NCBI GenBank assembly: GCA_036262835.1
Contig: DATAID010000065.1
Location: forward strand, 1-64,000
Direction of reading: 5' to 3'
DNA: 64,000 bases
DNA from: RBG-16-66-20 sp036262835
Lineage (GTDB): Bacteria > Pseudomonadota > Gammaproteobacteria > Burkholderiales > SG8-39
Shown here: positions 54,443 through 62,511 of the stretch, in pieces
How positions within the stretch are numbered: the stretch's first letter is position 1
How the letters are laid out: the number at the start of each line of letters is the position of its first letter
Notes under the pieces: generated by a model
Database searches by the model: none
What the model was told of the DNA's origin: nothing
The model's input: only the letters and a program-made list of their open reading frames with translations
Program-made: the position numbers and the translations under genes

Positions 54443-56691
54443 GCCCGCCTGAGATCGACGACCGGGGCCGGCGCGCGGTGGCTCGCGAAGCGCCGGCCGC
54501 TCCTCATGCGCGCGGCATCGAGCAGCATGCGGCCCGCCCAGCGGTAGACGTTGAATTCCTGCAGGAGACTGCGCATCGAGCGCATGCGGCTCCGCTGCTC
54601 GTCGGGCGGCATGGTGAGCGCGAGGCTCATCGCGGCGGCGCACTGCTCGGTGTCGTACGGATTCACGATCAGGGCCTCGGAGAGCTCGCGCGCCGCGCCC
54701 GTGAACTGCGACAGGATCAGCACGCCGCGCTCGTCGTCGCGCGCCGCCACGAACTCCTTGGCGACGAGGTTCATGCCGTCGTGCAGGCTCGAGACGAAGC
54801 ACACGTCGGAGGCGCGGTAGTAGGCGTAGACGCTCTCGGCGTCGTGGTGCTCGATCTTGAGCACGATCGGCTGGTAGCCGGGCGAGCCGAAGCGGCCGTT
54901 GATCCGCTCGGCGGTGGCGCGCACCTTGGCATCGAGGCTCTGGTACTCCTCGATGCTCGAGCGCGAGGGCGCGGCGATCTGGATGAAGGCAAAGCGCCCG
55001 ATCCAGCGCGGCTCGAGCTCGAGCAGCCGCTCGACGGCGGCGAAGCGCTCGAGGATTCCTTTCGTGTAATCCAACCGGTCGACGCCGATGCCGAGCTTGC
55101 ACTCGGGCGAGAGGCCGAGGGAGGCGCGGATCTCGCGCCGGCACTCGGGCACCGGCTTCTGGCCGGCGAGCGCCTGCGGCGGCCACTCGATCGAGATCGG
55201 ATAGCGGTGCACCTCGGTCAGCTCGCCGCCGTAGTGAATGCCGAAGGTCTCGCGGTCGATGCGCGCCTCGAGCGTGCGGTCCACCGTGTCGATGAAGTTG
55301 TTGCAGTGGATCTGCGCATGAAAGCCGAGGATGGAGGAGCCGAGCAGGCCCTCGAGCAGCTCGACCCGCCAGGGGCATACGCCGAAGGCCTCCGGGTTCG
55401 GCCAGGGGATGTGCCAGAAGGTGATGATGGTCGCGCGCGGCAGGCGCTCGCGGATCATGCGCGGCAGCAGCGCGAAGTGGTAGTCCTGCACGAGCACGAT
55501 CGGGTCGTCGGTGCGCGATTCCTGCTCCACCGCCTGCGCGAAGCGCCGGTTGATGGCGCGGTACTGGTCCCAGTCGGAGGCGCGGAAGATCGGCCGCGTG
55601 TGGGCGATATGGCAGAGCGGCCAGAGGCCTTCGTTGGAGAAGCCGAAGTAGTACCCCGCCTCCTCTTCCTTGGTGAGCCAGACGCGGCGGATGCGGTAGG
55701 CGGGCTTCTCGGGCGGCACCATGACGCGGTCGTGGCTGTCGACGACCTGGCGGTCGGCGCTGCCCGAGCCGTGCGCGATCCAGGTGCCCGAGCAGGCGCG
55801 CATCACCGGCTCGAGCGCGGTCACGAGGCCGCTCGCCGGCCGCTGCACCACCACGCGCGTGTCGCGCTTCACGTGGATATAGGGCTCGCGGTTTGACACG
55901 ATCAGAATCTCGTCTCCGCGCAGGTCCTCGCGCAGGATCGCGCGCAGGCTCTCGGGCACCCAGCTGATCTGCGACTCGTCGCGCATGCGCCGCTCGGCCT
56001 CGAGCTCGCGCACCATCGCCTCGAGGTCGCGCGCGATCGGCTTGAGCTCCCGCGACTTGGGCTCCGGGGAAAGCGCGAGCGACTGGCCGCGGATCAGCGC
56101 CTTGATGCCCGCCATCCAGCCGCGCCAGGAGAGCTCCGCGATGACCACGGTGATGAGCGCGATCACCGCGCCGATGGCGGCAAACAGATACACGATGTAG
56201 GTCTTGGTGTCGGCGCTGCGCCGCTCGATGAAGCTCATGTCGTGCACCACCAGCAGCTCGCCGAAGCGCTTGCTGTCCGTGCCGACCGGGCTGGTGAAGA
56301 TGTGCATCATGCCGGCGCGGTTGGCGACCACCCGGCTGGAGCTCTCGCGCGCCTCGCCCGGCGGCGGGCACTTGATCTCGGCGGGCAGGGTGGGCGCGCG
56401 GTAAAGGAACTTGCCCTCGGCGTCACAGAAGCCCACGCCGAAGAGCCGCTCGTCCTGCAGGATGCGCGTGAAGAAGGCCTGCATTTTCTGCTGCCGCTGG
56501 CGGCTCGACATGTCGCTCGACAGGAGCTCCGTGAGCGGCTCCTGGGCGGCGTTCGCCACCAGGCGCCCGCGGATGTCGAGGTCGCGCACGAACCAGCGCA
56601 AGGTCAGCTCGTCGACGAGCGGCACCACGTTGTAGGCGATGGCGCCCAGGGCGATGGCGAGAGGGATCAGGAAGCGGAGCGAGAGTCGCAT
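54439..56691 (-). CDS. otsA: Trehalose-6-phosphate synthase with membrane-anchored sensor-like N-terminus
   Basis: 750-aa fusion. Helix 1 at residues 5-25, a soluble segment of about 135 residues (periplasmic), helix 2 at 163-187, then a HAMP-like amphipathic stretch with heptad pattern (188-240). The GT20 synthase spans about 260-735: YYFGFSNEGLWPLCH, LVQDYHFALLPRMI, GVDRLDYTKGILERF and SSLHDGMNLVAKEFVA are all intact, so it should make trehalose 6-phosphate from UDP-glucose and glucose 6-phosphate. Typical OtsA is about 470 aa. First gene of the operon; start ATG at 56691. Confidence 0.93.
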   Translation of the reverse strand: MRLSLRFLIPLAIALGAIAYNVVPLVDELTLRWFVRDLDIRGRLVANAAQEPLTELLSSDMSSRQRQQKMQAFFTRILQDERLFGVGFCDAEGKFLYRAPTLPAEIKCPPPGEARESSSRVVANRAGMMHIFTSPVGTDSKRFGELLVVHDMSFIERRSADTKTYIVYLFAAIGAVIALITVVIAELSWRGWMAGIKALIRGQSLALSPEPKSRELKPIARDLEAMVRELEAERRMRDESQISWVPESLRAILREDLRGDEILIVSNREPYIHVKRDTRVVVQRPASGLVTALEPVMRACSGTWIAHGSGSADRQVVDSHDRVMVPPEKPAYRIRRVWLTKEEEAGYYFGFSNEGLWPLCHIAHTRPIFRASDWDQYRAINRRFAQAVEQESRTDDPIVLVQDYHFALLPRMIRERLPRATIITFWHIPWPNPEAFGVCPWRVELLEGLLGSSILGFHAQIHCNNFIDTVDRTLEARIDRETFGIHYGGELTEVHRYPISIEWPPQALAGQKPVPECRREIRASLGLSPECKLGIGVDRLDYTKGILERFAAVERLLELEPRWIGRFAFIQIAAPSRSSIEEYQSLDAKVRATAERINGRFGSPGYQPIVLKIEHHDAESVYAYYRASDVCFVSSLHDGMNLVAKEFVAARDDERGVLILSQFTGAARELSEALIVNPYDTEQCAAAMSLALTMPPDEQRSRMRSMRSLLQEFNVYRWAGRMLLDAARMRSGRRFASHRAPAPVVDLRRA

Positions 56692-56882
56692 GGTCGGGAG
56701 AGCCGTGTTGCGAGCCCGCCGTGCGGCGTCGCAGCGGGGCGCACAGATTCAACCATATCCGCGCGACGATTTCGACCGTGCCGCGCGGCCCTCGCGGACT
56801 AAAATGCCGCGTCGGGAACCGGGTACCCCGACAAAAGTCTAACGCCGTTGCCGCGCGGCGACAAAAAGGGAGGAAAACAAGA

Positions 56883-58100
56883 ATGCAGGAGCTTTGGTGG
56901 TTCCTGCCCGGCTGGCCGCTGGTGGTCGGCCAGTTCGTGGTGTTCGGCGCGCTCCTCATCGGCGGGCTGCTCGGCGGCGAGCTCGCGCAGCGGCTGGCCG
57001 GGCTGCCGCGCATCACGGGCTACGTCGTCGTCGGCATCCTGGCGGGACCGGAGGTGCTCGGGCTGCTGCGCACGCCGCTCTCCGGCGAGGCGCGCGCCTT
57101 CATCGACCTTGCGCTCGGCCTCGTCGTCTTCGAGCTCGGACACCGGCTCGACGTCGAATGGCTCAGGCGCAACCCCTGGCTCGCGCTCGCGGCGGTGGGC
57201 GAAAGCCTCGGCGCGTTTTTCGCGATCTACGGGGCCATGCTCTATTTCGGCTATTCGCCACTGCTCGCGAGCGGCGCGGCGGCCGTCGGCACGGCAACCT
57301 CGCCCGCGGTCGTCATGCTGATCGCGCACGAGCTGCGCGCCTCCGGCCAGATCACCGAGCGCGCGATCCTCTTCACCGCGGTCAACTGCGCCTTCGCCTT
57401 CGTCGCGCTCACCCTGGTGCTGCCCTTCCTGCACCTGGAGCAGGAGGCGGACCTGCGCACCGCGCTCCTGCATCCGATCTACCTGCTCGGCGGCGCGCTT
57501 CTGCTCGGCTTCATCGCCTGCCAGCTCATGCTCGCTTTCGCAGGCTGGCTCGGCAAGCGGGAAGACCGCCAGTTCATCCTGCTCATCGCGCTCGTGGTGC
57601 TCGTGGTCGGCCTTGCGCGCGCCACCGGCCTCACGGTCGTCGTGGCGCTGCTCGCCTTCGGCGTGTTCGCGCGCAATCTCGACTACGACCATGTGCTGCT
57701 GCCGCTGCGCTTCGGCTACGCGGGACAGCTCCTTTTCGTCCTGCTTTTCGTCCTGACCGGCGCGAGCCTCGAGTTCTACGGCCTGCAGACCGCCTGGGCG
57801 GTGGTCGCCTGCTACGTGCTGGTGCGCTTTCTCGGTAAGGCGCTCGCCATCCTCGTCTTCGGCCGGCTCTCGGGGCTGCGCGCCGGCGGCGCGGGCCTCC
57901 TCTCGGTCGCGCTCGTGCCGATGTCCGGCGTGGCCGTCATCATGGTGCACGACACCGAGGCGCTCTTTCCCGGTTTCGGCGCCGAGCTCGCCGCCGTCGT
58001 GCTTTCGGCCGCCGCGCTGCTCGAGCTCATCGGCCCGCTCGCCACGCAGCTCGCGCTGCGCCACGCGGGCGAAGCCCATCCCGAGGAGGGCGCCGGATGA
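56883..58100 (+). CDS. CPA2-family cation/proton antiporter (KefB-like membrane domain)
   Basis: 405-aa transporter with about 12 hydrophobic helices and typical CPA2 segments (GYVVVGILAGPEVLGLL near residue 45, ALGLVVFELGHRLDVEWL near 77, GTATSPAVVMLIAHEL near 137). No RCK/TrkA-N nucleotide-binding domain follows. Potassium or sodium is exchanged for protons. Shine-Dalgarno GGGAGG before ATG at 56883. The stop overlaps the next gene. Confidence 0.86.
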   Translation: MQELWWFLPGWPLVVGQFVVFGALLIGGLLGGELAQRLAGLPRITGYVVVGILAGPEVLGLLRTPLSGEARAFIDLALGLVVFELGHRLDVEWLRRNPWLALAAVGESLGAFFAIYGAMLYFGYSPLLASGAAAVGTATSPAVVMLIAHELRASGQITERAILFTAVNCAFAFVALTLVLPFLHLEQEADLRTALLHPIYLLGGALLLGFIACQLMLAFAGWLGKREDRQFILLIALVVLVVGLARATGLTVVVALLAFGVFARNLDYDHVLLPLRFGYAGQLLFVLLFVLTGASLEFYGLQTAWAVVACYVLVRFLGKALAILVFGRLSGLRAGGAGLLSVALVPMSGVAVIMVHDTEALFPGFGAELAAVVLSAAALLELIGPLATQLALRHAGEAHPEEGAG

Positions 58101-59206
58101 TTTTCGGCAAGAGCGAGGCCCTGTCGGTCGGCGTCGAGCTCGAGCTGCAGCTCGTGCGCGCGCACGACCGCGACCTCGCGCACGAGTCGGGCGACCTGAT
58201 CGAGCGCCTGAAGGGAAAGAAAGTGCCCGGCGCGATCAAGCCCGAGGTGACGCTCTCGATGATCGAGCTGAACAGCTCGATCCAGAAGGGCTTCGCGGGG
58301 ATTTCCGCCGAGCTCGACGCGCAGCGCGCCGCGGTGGTGGAGGCGGCGAGCGTGCTCAATCTCGGCGTGTGCGGCGGCGGCGCGCACCCGTTTCACGTGT
58401 GGAGCGAGCGGCGCGTCTTTCCGGACAAGCGCTTCCAGGAGGTGGTGCAGCGCTACGGCTATCTCGCCAAGCAGTTCACCGTCTTCGGCCAGCACATCCA
58501 TATCGGCTGCCCGGACGGCGACAGCGCGATCTACCTTACCCACATGCTGACGCGTTACGTGCCGCACTTCATCGCGCTCGCGGCCGCCTCGCCCTTTTAC
58601 CAGGGCGTGGATACGCAGTTCCAGTCCTCGCGCCTCACCGCGGTGAGCGCGTTTCCGCTCTCCGGGCACATCCCGTTCGTGCGTGACTGGGCCGAGTTCA
58701 CGGCCTATTTCGAGACCATGCGCGGCTTCGGCATCGTCGAGAGCATGAAGGACTTCTACTGGGACATCCGCCCCAAGCCCGAGTACGGCACGATCGAGAT
58801 CCGCGTCTGCGACACGCCGCTCACGGTGCGCCGCGCCGCGCTGCTTGCCGCCTACGCGCAGGGCGTCGCCGCCTGGCTGCTCGCCGAGCGGCCGGCCGAG
58901 CCGGTGCGCGCCATCTACCAGGTGAACGCCTACAACCGGTTCGAAGCCTGCCGCTTCGGCTGCCGGGGCGCGATCGTCGATCCGTTCGAGCGGCGCAAGC
59001 GCACGGTCGGCGAGGACATCCTCTCAACGATCGCGGAGGCGATGCCGCGCGCCGCCGCGTTGGGCGGGGGCGTGGCGCTCACCGAGCTCGCCGCCGGCGT
59101 GCGCGGCGGCTATTCCGCGGCCGACTGGCTGCGCGAGCGCAACACGGCGACCGGCTCCCTGCCCGACACGGTAAGGGAGGCGTGCGCGCTCTGGGCGCGC
59201 GCCTAG
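58097..59206 (+). CDS. YbdK-type carboxylate-amine ligase (glutamate-cysteine ligase 2)
   Basis: 369-aa member of the GCS2 family that joins glutamate to cysteine with ATP, weakly in E. coli YbdK. Conserved parts: SVGVELELQLV near residue 10, IELNSSIQKG near 57, HIHIGCPDGDSAIYL near 133, IEIRVCDTPLTVRRAA near 235. Overlaps the CPA2 antiporter stop (ATGA). The pair suggests a glutathione- or thiol-linked ion transport function, which is inference. Confidence 0.87.
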   Translation: MIFGKSEALSVGVELELQLVRAHDRDLAHESGDLIERLKGKKVPGAIKPEVTLSMIELNSSIQKGFAGISAELDAQRAAVVEAASVLNLGVCGGGAHPFHVWSERRVFPDKRFQEVVQRYGYLAKQFTVFGQHIHIGCPDGDSAIYLTHMLTRYVPHFIALAAASPFYQGVDTQFQSSRLTAVSAFPLSGHIPFVRDWAEFTAYFETMRGFGIVESMKDFYWDIRPKPEYGTIEIRVCDTPLTVRRAALLAAYAQGVAAWLLAERPAEPVRAIYQVNAYNRFEACRFGCRGAIVDPFERRKRTVGEDILSTIAEAMPRAAALGGGVALTELAAGVRGGYSAADWLRERNTATGSLPDTVREACALWARA

Positions 59207-59243
59207 CACGCCGCCTATAATCAGCCGCTCTTTCGGGGGGATC

Positions 59244-60575
59244 TTGAAAAGCGCGGCATTTCGCCTGCTCGCCCGTGAACGCGGGCTTTTTGTCGGCGCG
59301 CTGGTCATCGGCGCGACGCTGGGCTACGCCGGCGTGCCCGTGGACTTCATTCTCTTCGGCCTCACGCTCGCCGGCGTCGCATTGTTTCACCATCACACGC
59401 TGCAGGTCGCGCTCACCGGCCTCGCCGTCATCACGCTCTACAAGCTCGGCTTCACCGGATTCAAGACCGGTCCGGGCCTCGCCGGGCTGGGCGGCCACCT
59501 GGTGCACGAGTGGGTGATCCTCACCAACCTGCTCGGCCTGCTGCTCGGCTTCGCGCTGCTTTCCAACCATTTCGAGAAGAGCGGGGTGCCGGCGGTCCTG
59601 CCGCGATGGCTCCCTGACGACTGGAAGGGCGCGTTCGTCCTGCTGGTGATGATCTTCGTGCTGTCCTCGTTCCTCGACAACATCGCCGCGGCCATCATCG
59701 GCGGAACGATCGCGGCGACGGTCTTCCGCCACAAGGTCCACATCGGCTACCTGGCAGCGATTGTGGCCGCCTCGAACGCCGGGGGCTCGGGCAGCGTGGT
59801 CGGCGACACGACCACCACCATGATGTGGATCGACGGCGTGAGCCCGCTCGACGTGCTCGAGTCCTACGTCGCCGCGGGAACCGCGATGGTGATTTTCGGC
59901 ATTCCCGCCTCGCTGCAGCAGCACCGCCACTCTCCGATCGTGAAGGACGCGGCGCAGGACGCGCGCGTGGACTGGGCGCGCGTCGCGATCGTGGCGGTGA
60001 TCCTGATCGCCGCGATCGTCGTGAACGTCCTCATGAACGTCGCTTATCCGCAATATTCCGACCGCTTTCCCTTCATCGGCGCGGCGGTCTGGGCGGCGCT
60101 GCTCGTCACCGCGCCGTGGCGGGCCCCCGACTGGCACCTTCTGCCCGGGGCGTTCAAGGGATCGGTTTTCCTCCTTTCGCTGATCCTGTGCGCCTCGATG
60201 ATGCCGGTGGAGAAGCTGCCCGCCGCGTCCTGGCAGACGGCGCTCGGGCTGGGCTTCGTGTCCGCGGTGTTCGACAACATCCCCCTCACCGCCCTCGCGC
60301 TCAAGCAAGGCGGCTACGACTGGGGCTATCTGGCCTACGCCGTGGGCTTTGGCGGCTCGATGATCTGGTTTGGCTCGAGCGCGGGCGTCGCCCTCGCGGG
60401 CCTCTTCCCGGAGGCGAAGTCGGTGGGCGCCTGGCTCAAGCACGGCTGGCACGTCGCGCTCGCCTACGTGATCGGGTTCGTCGTGCTGCTCTCCGTGCTC
60501 GGCTGGCATCCCAATGCACCGCACAAAAACGTCACGGCGGCGCCTGCGGCGGCCGTGGAATATCGAGCCGCGTGA
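59244..60575 (+). CDS. NhaD/ArsB-superfamily antiporter
   Basis: 443-aa inner-membrane protein with about eleven helices of the ion-transporter superfamily. Two inverted conserved repeats are recognisable: VLSSFLDNIAAAIIGGTIAA near residue 145 and GFVSAVFDNIPLTALAL near 340, and GGSGSVVGDTTTTMMWIDG near 180. Sodium/proton exchange is the likely role; citrate or arsenite transport possible. TTG start at 59244 with GGGGGGAT upstream and a perfect TATAAT at 59216. Confidence 0.83.
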   Translation: MKSAAFRLLARERGLFVGALVIGATLGYAGVPVDFILFGLTLAGVALFHHHTLQVALTGLAVITLYKLGFTGFKTGPGLAGLGGHLVHEWVILTNLLGLLLGFALLSNHFEKSGVPAVLPRWLPDDWKGAFVLLVMIFVLSSFLDNIAAAIIGGTIAATVFRHKVHIGYLAAIVAASNAGGSGSVVGDTTTTMMWIDGVSPLDVLESYVAAGTAMVIFGIPASLQQHRHSPIVKDAAQDARVDWARVAIVAVILIAAIVVNVLMNVAYPQYSDRFPFIGAAVWAALLVTAPWRAPDWHLLPGAFKGSVFLLSLILCASMMPVEKLPAASWQTALGLGFVSAVFDNIPLTALALKQGGYDWGYLAYAVGFGGSMIWFGSSAGVALAGLFPEAKSVGAWLKHGWHVALAYVIGFVVLLSVLGWHPNAPHKNVTAAPAAAVEYRAA

Positions 60576-60602
60576 CGGTGTATTCCGCATCGTGAAGTTG
60601 CC

Positions 60603-60632
60603 TTGCGGGTCGCGCAAGCCGGAGAGTAGAAT
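60603..60632 (+). promoter_or_regulatory. Promoter of the TRAP transporter genes
   Basis: TTGCGG (60603-60608) and TAGAAT (60627-60632), 18 bp apart, about 65 bases upstream of dctP. Shine-Dalgarno GGAGGAGGAG follows before the ATG. Confidence 0.5.
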
Positions 60633-60699
60633 CGTCCGGCTATTCGAACGGGGCCCGAACCCGCGAAACACCCATCCAACTGGAGGAGGAGACCAGAAC

Positions 60700-61833
60700 A
60701 TGAGCAAGCAAGAGAAGGGCACGCAATCGCGCCGCAAATTCCTGACCGGCGCGGCCACGGCCGCGACCGGCGCGGCGATCACCGGCTTCCCGATGATCTC
60801 GGTGGCGCAGTCGCCCATCGTGATCAAGATGCAGGGCTCCTGGGGCTCGGCGGACATTTTCAACGACATGGCGCAGATGTACGTGAAGCGCGTCAACGAG
60901 ATGTCGGGCGGCCGCCTGCGCATCGACTACCTGCTCGCGGGCGCGGTGGTGAAGCCCTTCGAGGTGATGGATGCGGTGTCCCGCGGCGTGCTCGACGGCG
61001 GCCATACGGTGCCGGTGTACTGGTACGGCAAGTCGAAGGTGGCTTCGCTCTTCGGCTCGGGCCCGATCAACGGTTGCGACGCGCAGCAGACCCTCGCCTG
61101 GATCTATAACGGCGGCGGCCTGGAGCTCTACCGCGAGTTGCTCAAGAAGCTCGGCCTGAACGCGGTCGGCTTCTTCGCCTTCCCGATGCCCACGCAGCCG
61201 CTCGGCTGGTTCAAGAAGCCGGTCAAGACCGGCGCGGACATGAAGGGCCTCAAGTACCGCACCGTCGGCCTCGCCGCGGACCTCATGCAGCAGATGGGCG
61301 CGCGCGTGACGCAGCTGCCGGGCGGCGAAATCATCCCGGCGATGGAGAAGGGCGTGATCGAGGCGTTCGAGTACAACAACCCGACTTCCGACATGCGCTT
61401 CGGCGCGCAGGACGTGGCCAAGAACTACATGCTCGGCAGCTACCACCAGGCGATGGAGTTCTTCGAGATCATCTTCAACACGAAGAAGTGGGAGTCGATC
61501 CCGAAGGACCTGCAGGCCATCCTGCAGTACGGCGTGGAAGCGGCTTCGGCGTCCAACTTCTGGTACGCGATGGACAACTACTCGCGCGACCTGCAGGAGC
61601 TGGTCAACAAGCACAAGGTGAGCGTCATCCGCACGCCGAAGAGCGTGTTCGAGGACCAGCTCAAGGCGTGGGACGCCGTGAGCAAGAGGCTGCAGGACGA
61701 GGACCCGTACTTCAAGAAAGTGGTCGAGTCCCAGCTCGCGTGGGCGAAGCGCGTGGCGTACTACATGTTCCTGAACGAGGCCGACTACAAGCTCGGCTAC
61801 GAGCACGTCTTCAAGACCAAGCTGCCGGCCTGA
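60700..61833 (+). CDS. dctP: TRAP transporter substrate-binding protein
   Basis: 377-aa periplasmic binding protein with Tat signal QSRRKFLTGAATAATG (residues 9-24). The TRAP SBP fold has the conserved Arg region KGLKYRTVGLAADLM near 182 and Trp/Glu pocket residues. Branch resembles binding proteins for 2-oxo acids or sulfonates (Family TakP). First gene, with Shine-Dalgarno GGAGGAGGA before ATG 60700. A hairpin separates it from dctQ, which would give more of this protein than of the permease. Confidence 0.93.
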   Translation: MSKQEKGTQSRRKFLTGAATAATGAAITGFPMISVAQSPIVIKMQGSWGSADIFNDMAQMYVKRVNEMSGGRLRIDYLLAGAVVKPFEVMDAVSRGVLDGGHTVPVYWYGKSKVASLFGSGPINGCDAQQTLAWIYNGGGLELYRELLKKLGLNAVGFFAFPMPTQPLGWFKKPVKTGADMKGLKYRTVGLAADLMQQMGARVTQLPGGEIIPAMEKGVIEAFEYNNPTSDMRFGAQDVAKNYMLGSYHQAMEFFEIIFNTKKWESIPKDLQAILQYGVEAASASNFWYAMDNYSRDLQELVNKHKVSVIRTPKSVFEDQLKAWDAVSKRLQDEDPYFKKVVESQLAWAKRVAYYMFLNEADYKLGYEHVFKTKLPA

Positions 61834-61864
61834 CGCAGGGCAGAGGCGGCATTGCAGCAATCGT

Positions 61865-61898
61865 GGGGCGGCGCCTGAAGGCGTCGCCCCTGTTTTTG
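61865..61898 (+). terminator. Attenuator-type hairpin between dctP and dctQ
   Basis: 11-bp stem GGGGCGGCGCC/GGCGTCGCCCC (one G-T wobble, TGAA loop) followed by TGTTTTT; partial termination would produce excess binding protein. Confidence 0.75.
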
Positions 61899-61914
61899 CC
61901 CTGAAGGGAGCGGC

Positions 61915-62511
61915 ATGAACCGGTTCATCTACGCAGTCGACCAGCTGAGCAAGACGATCGGCCACGTCTTCGCGTGGTGCATCATCATGCTGATGCTCGG
62001 CACGACGTGGGAAGTGTTCGTGCGCTATGTGCTCGACGACCCCACGAGCTGGGCCTTCGACTGGAGCTACATCATGTACGGCGGCCTCTTCTACATGGCA
62101 GGCGCCTACACGCTCTCGCGTGGCGGCCACGTGCGCGCCGACATGTTCTCGCGGCTGCTGCCGATCCGCTGGCAGGCCGGCATCGAGCTCGTCCTGTACA
62201 TCGTCTTTTTCTTCCCCGGCGTGCTTTCGCTCGTGTACTCCGGGTGGAGCTACGGCAATGATTCGATGCGCATCCGTGAGATGAGCATCAACAGCCCGGT
62301 AGGCATCCCGATCTGGCAGATCAAGATGCTGATTCCGATCGGCGGCGCTCTCGTGGCGCTGCAGGGCGTGGCCGAGGTACTGCGCTGCATCGTGGCCCTG
62401 CGTGAGGGCGACTGGGCGCCGCGCCTGCACGACGTGGAGGAGCTGGAGAAGCAGATCCTGGAGCAGGCGGAAAAAGGCGGCCTCGAGGCCGCGAAGGCGG
62501 TGAATCAATGA
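61915..62511 (+). CDS. dctQ: TRAP transporter small permease DctQ
   Basis: 198-aa protein with four helices (about residues 20-40, 58-78, 95-115, 140-160) and the DctQ pattern TTWEVFVRYVLDDPTSWAFDW. Pairs with DctM. ATG at 61915, stop overlaps dctM by 4 bases. Shine-Dalgarno AAGGGAG. Confidence 0.93.
   Translation: MNRFIYAVDQLSKTIGHVFAWCIIMLMLGTTWEVFVRYVLDDPTSWAFDWSYIMYGGLFYMAGAYTLSRGGHVRADMFSRLLPIRWQAGIELVLYIVFFFPGVLSLVYSGWSYGNDSMRIREMSINSPVGIPIWQIKMLIPIGGALVALQGVAEVLRCIVALREGDWAPRLHDVEELEKQILEQAEKGGLEAAKAVNQ

Noticed and set aside
56692..56882. Strong promoter for the CPA2 antiporter or otsA in the 191-bp divergent gap
   Set aside because: Only weak hexamers (TTCGAC, TAAAAT) at poor spacing, plus short GC palindromes; nothing I can assign.
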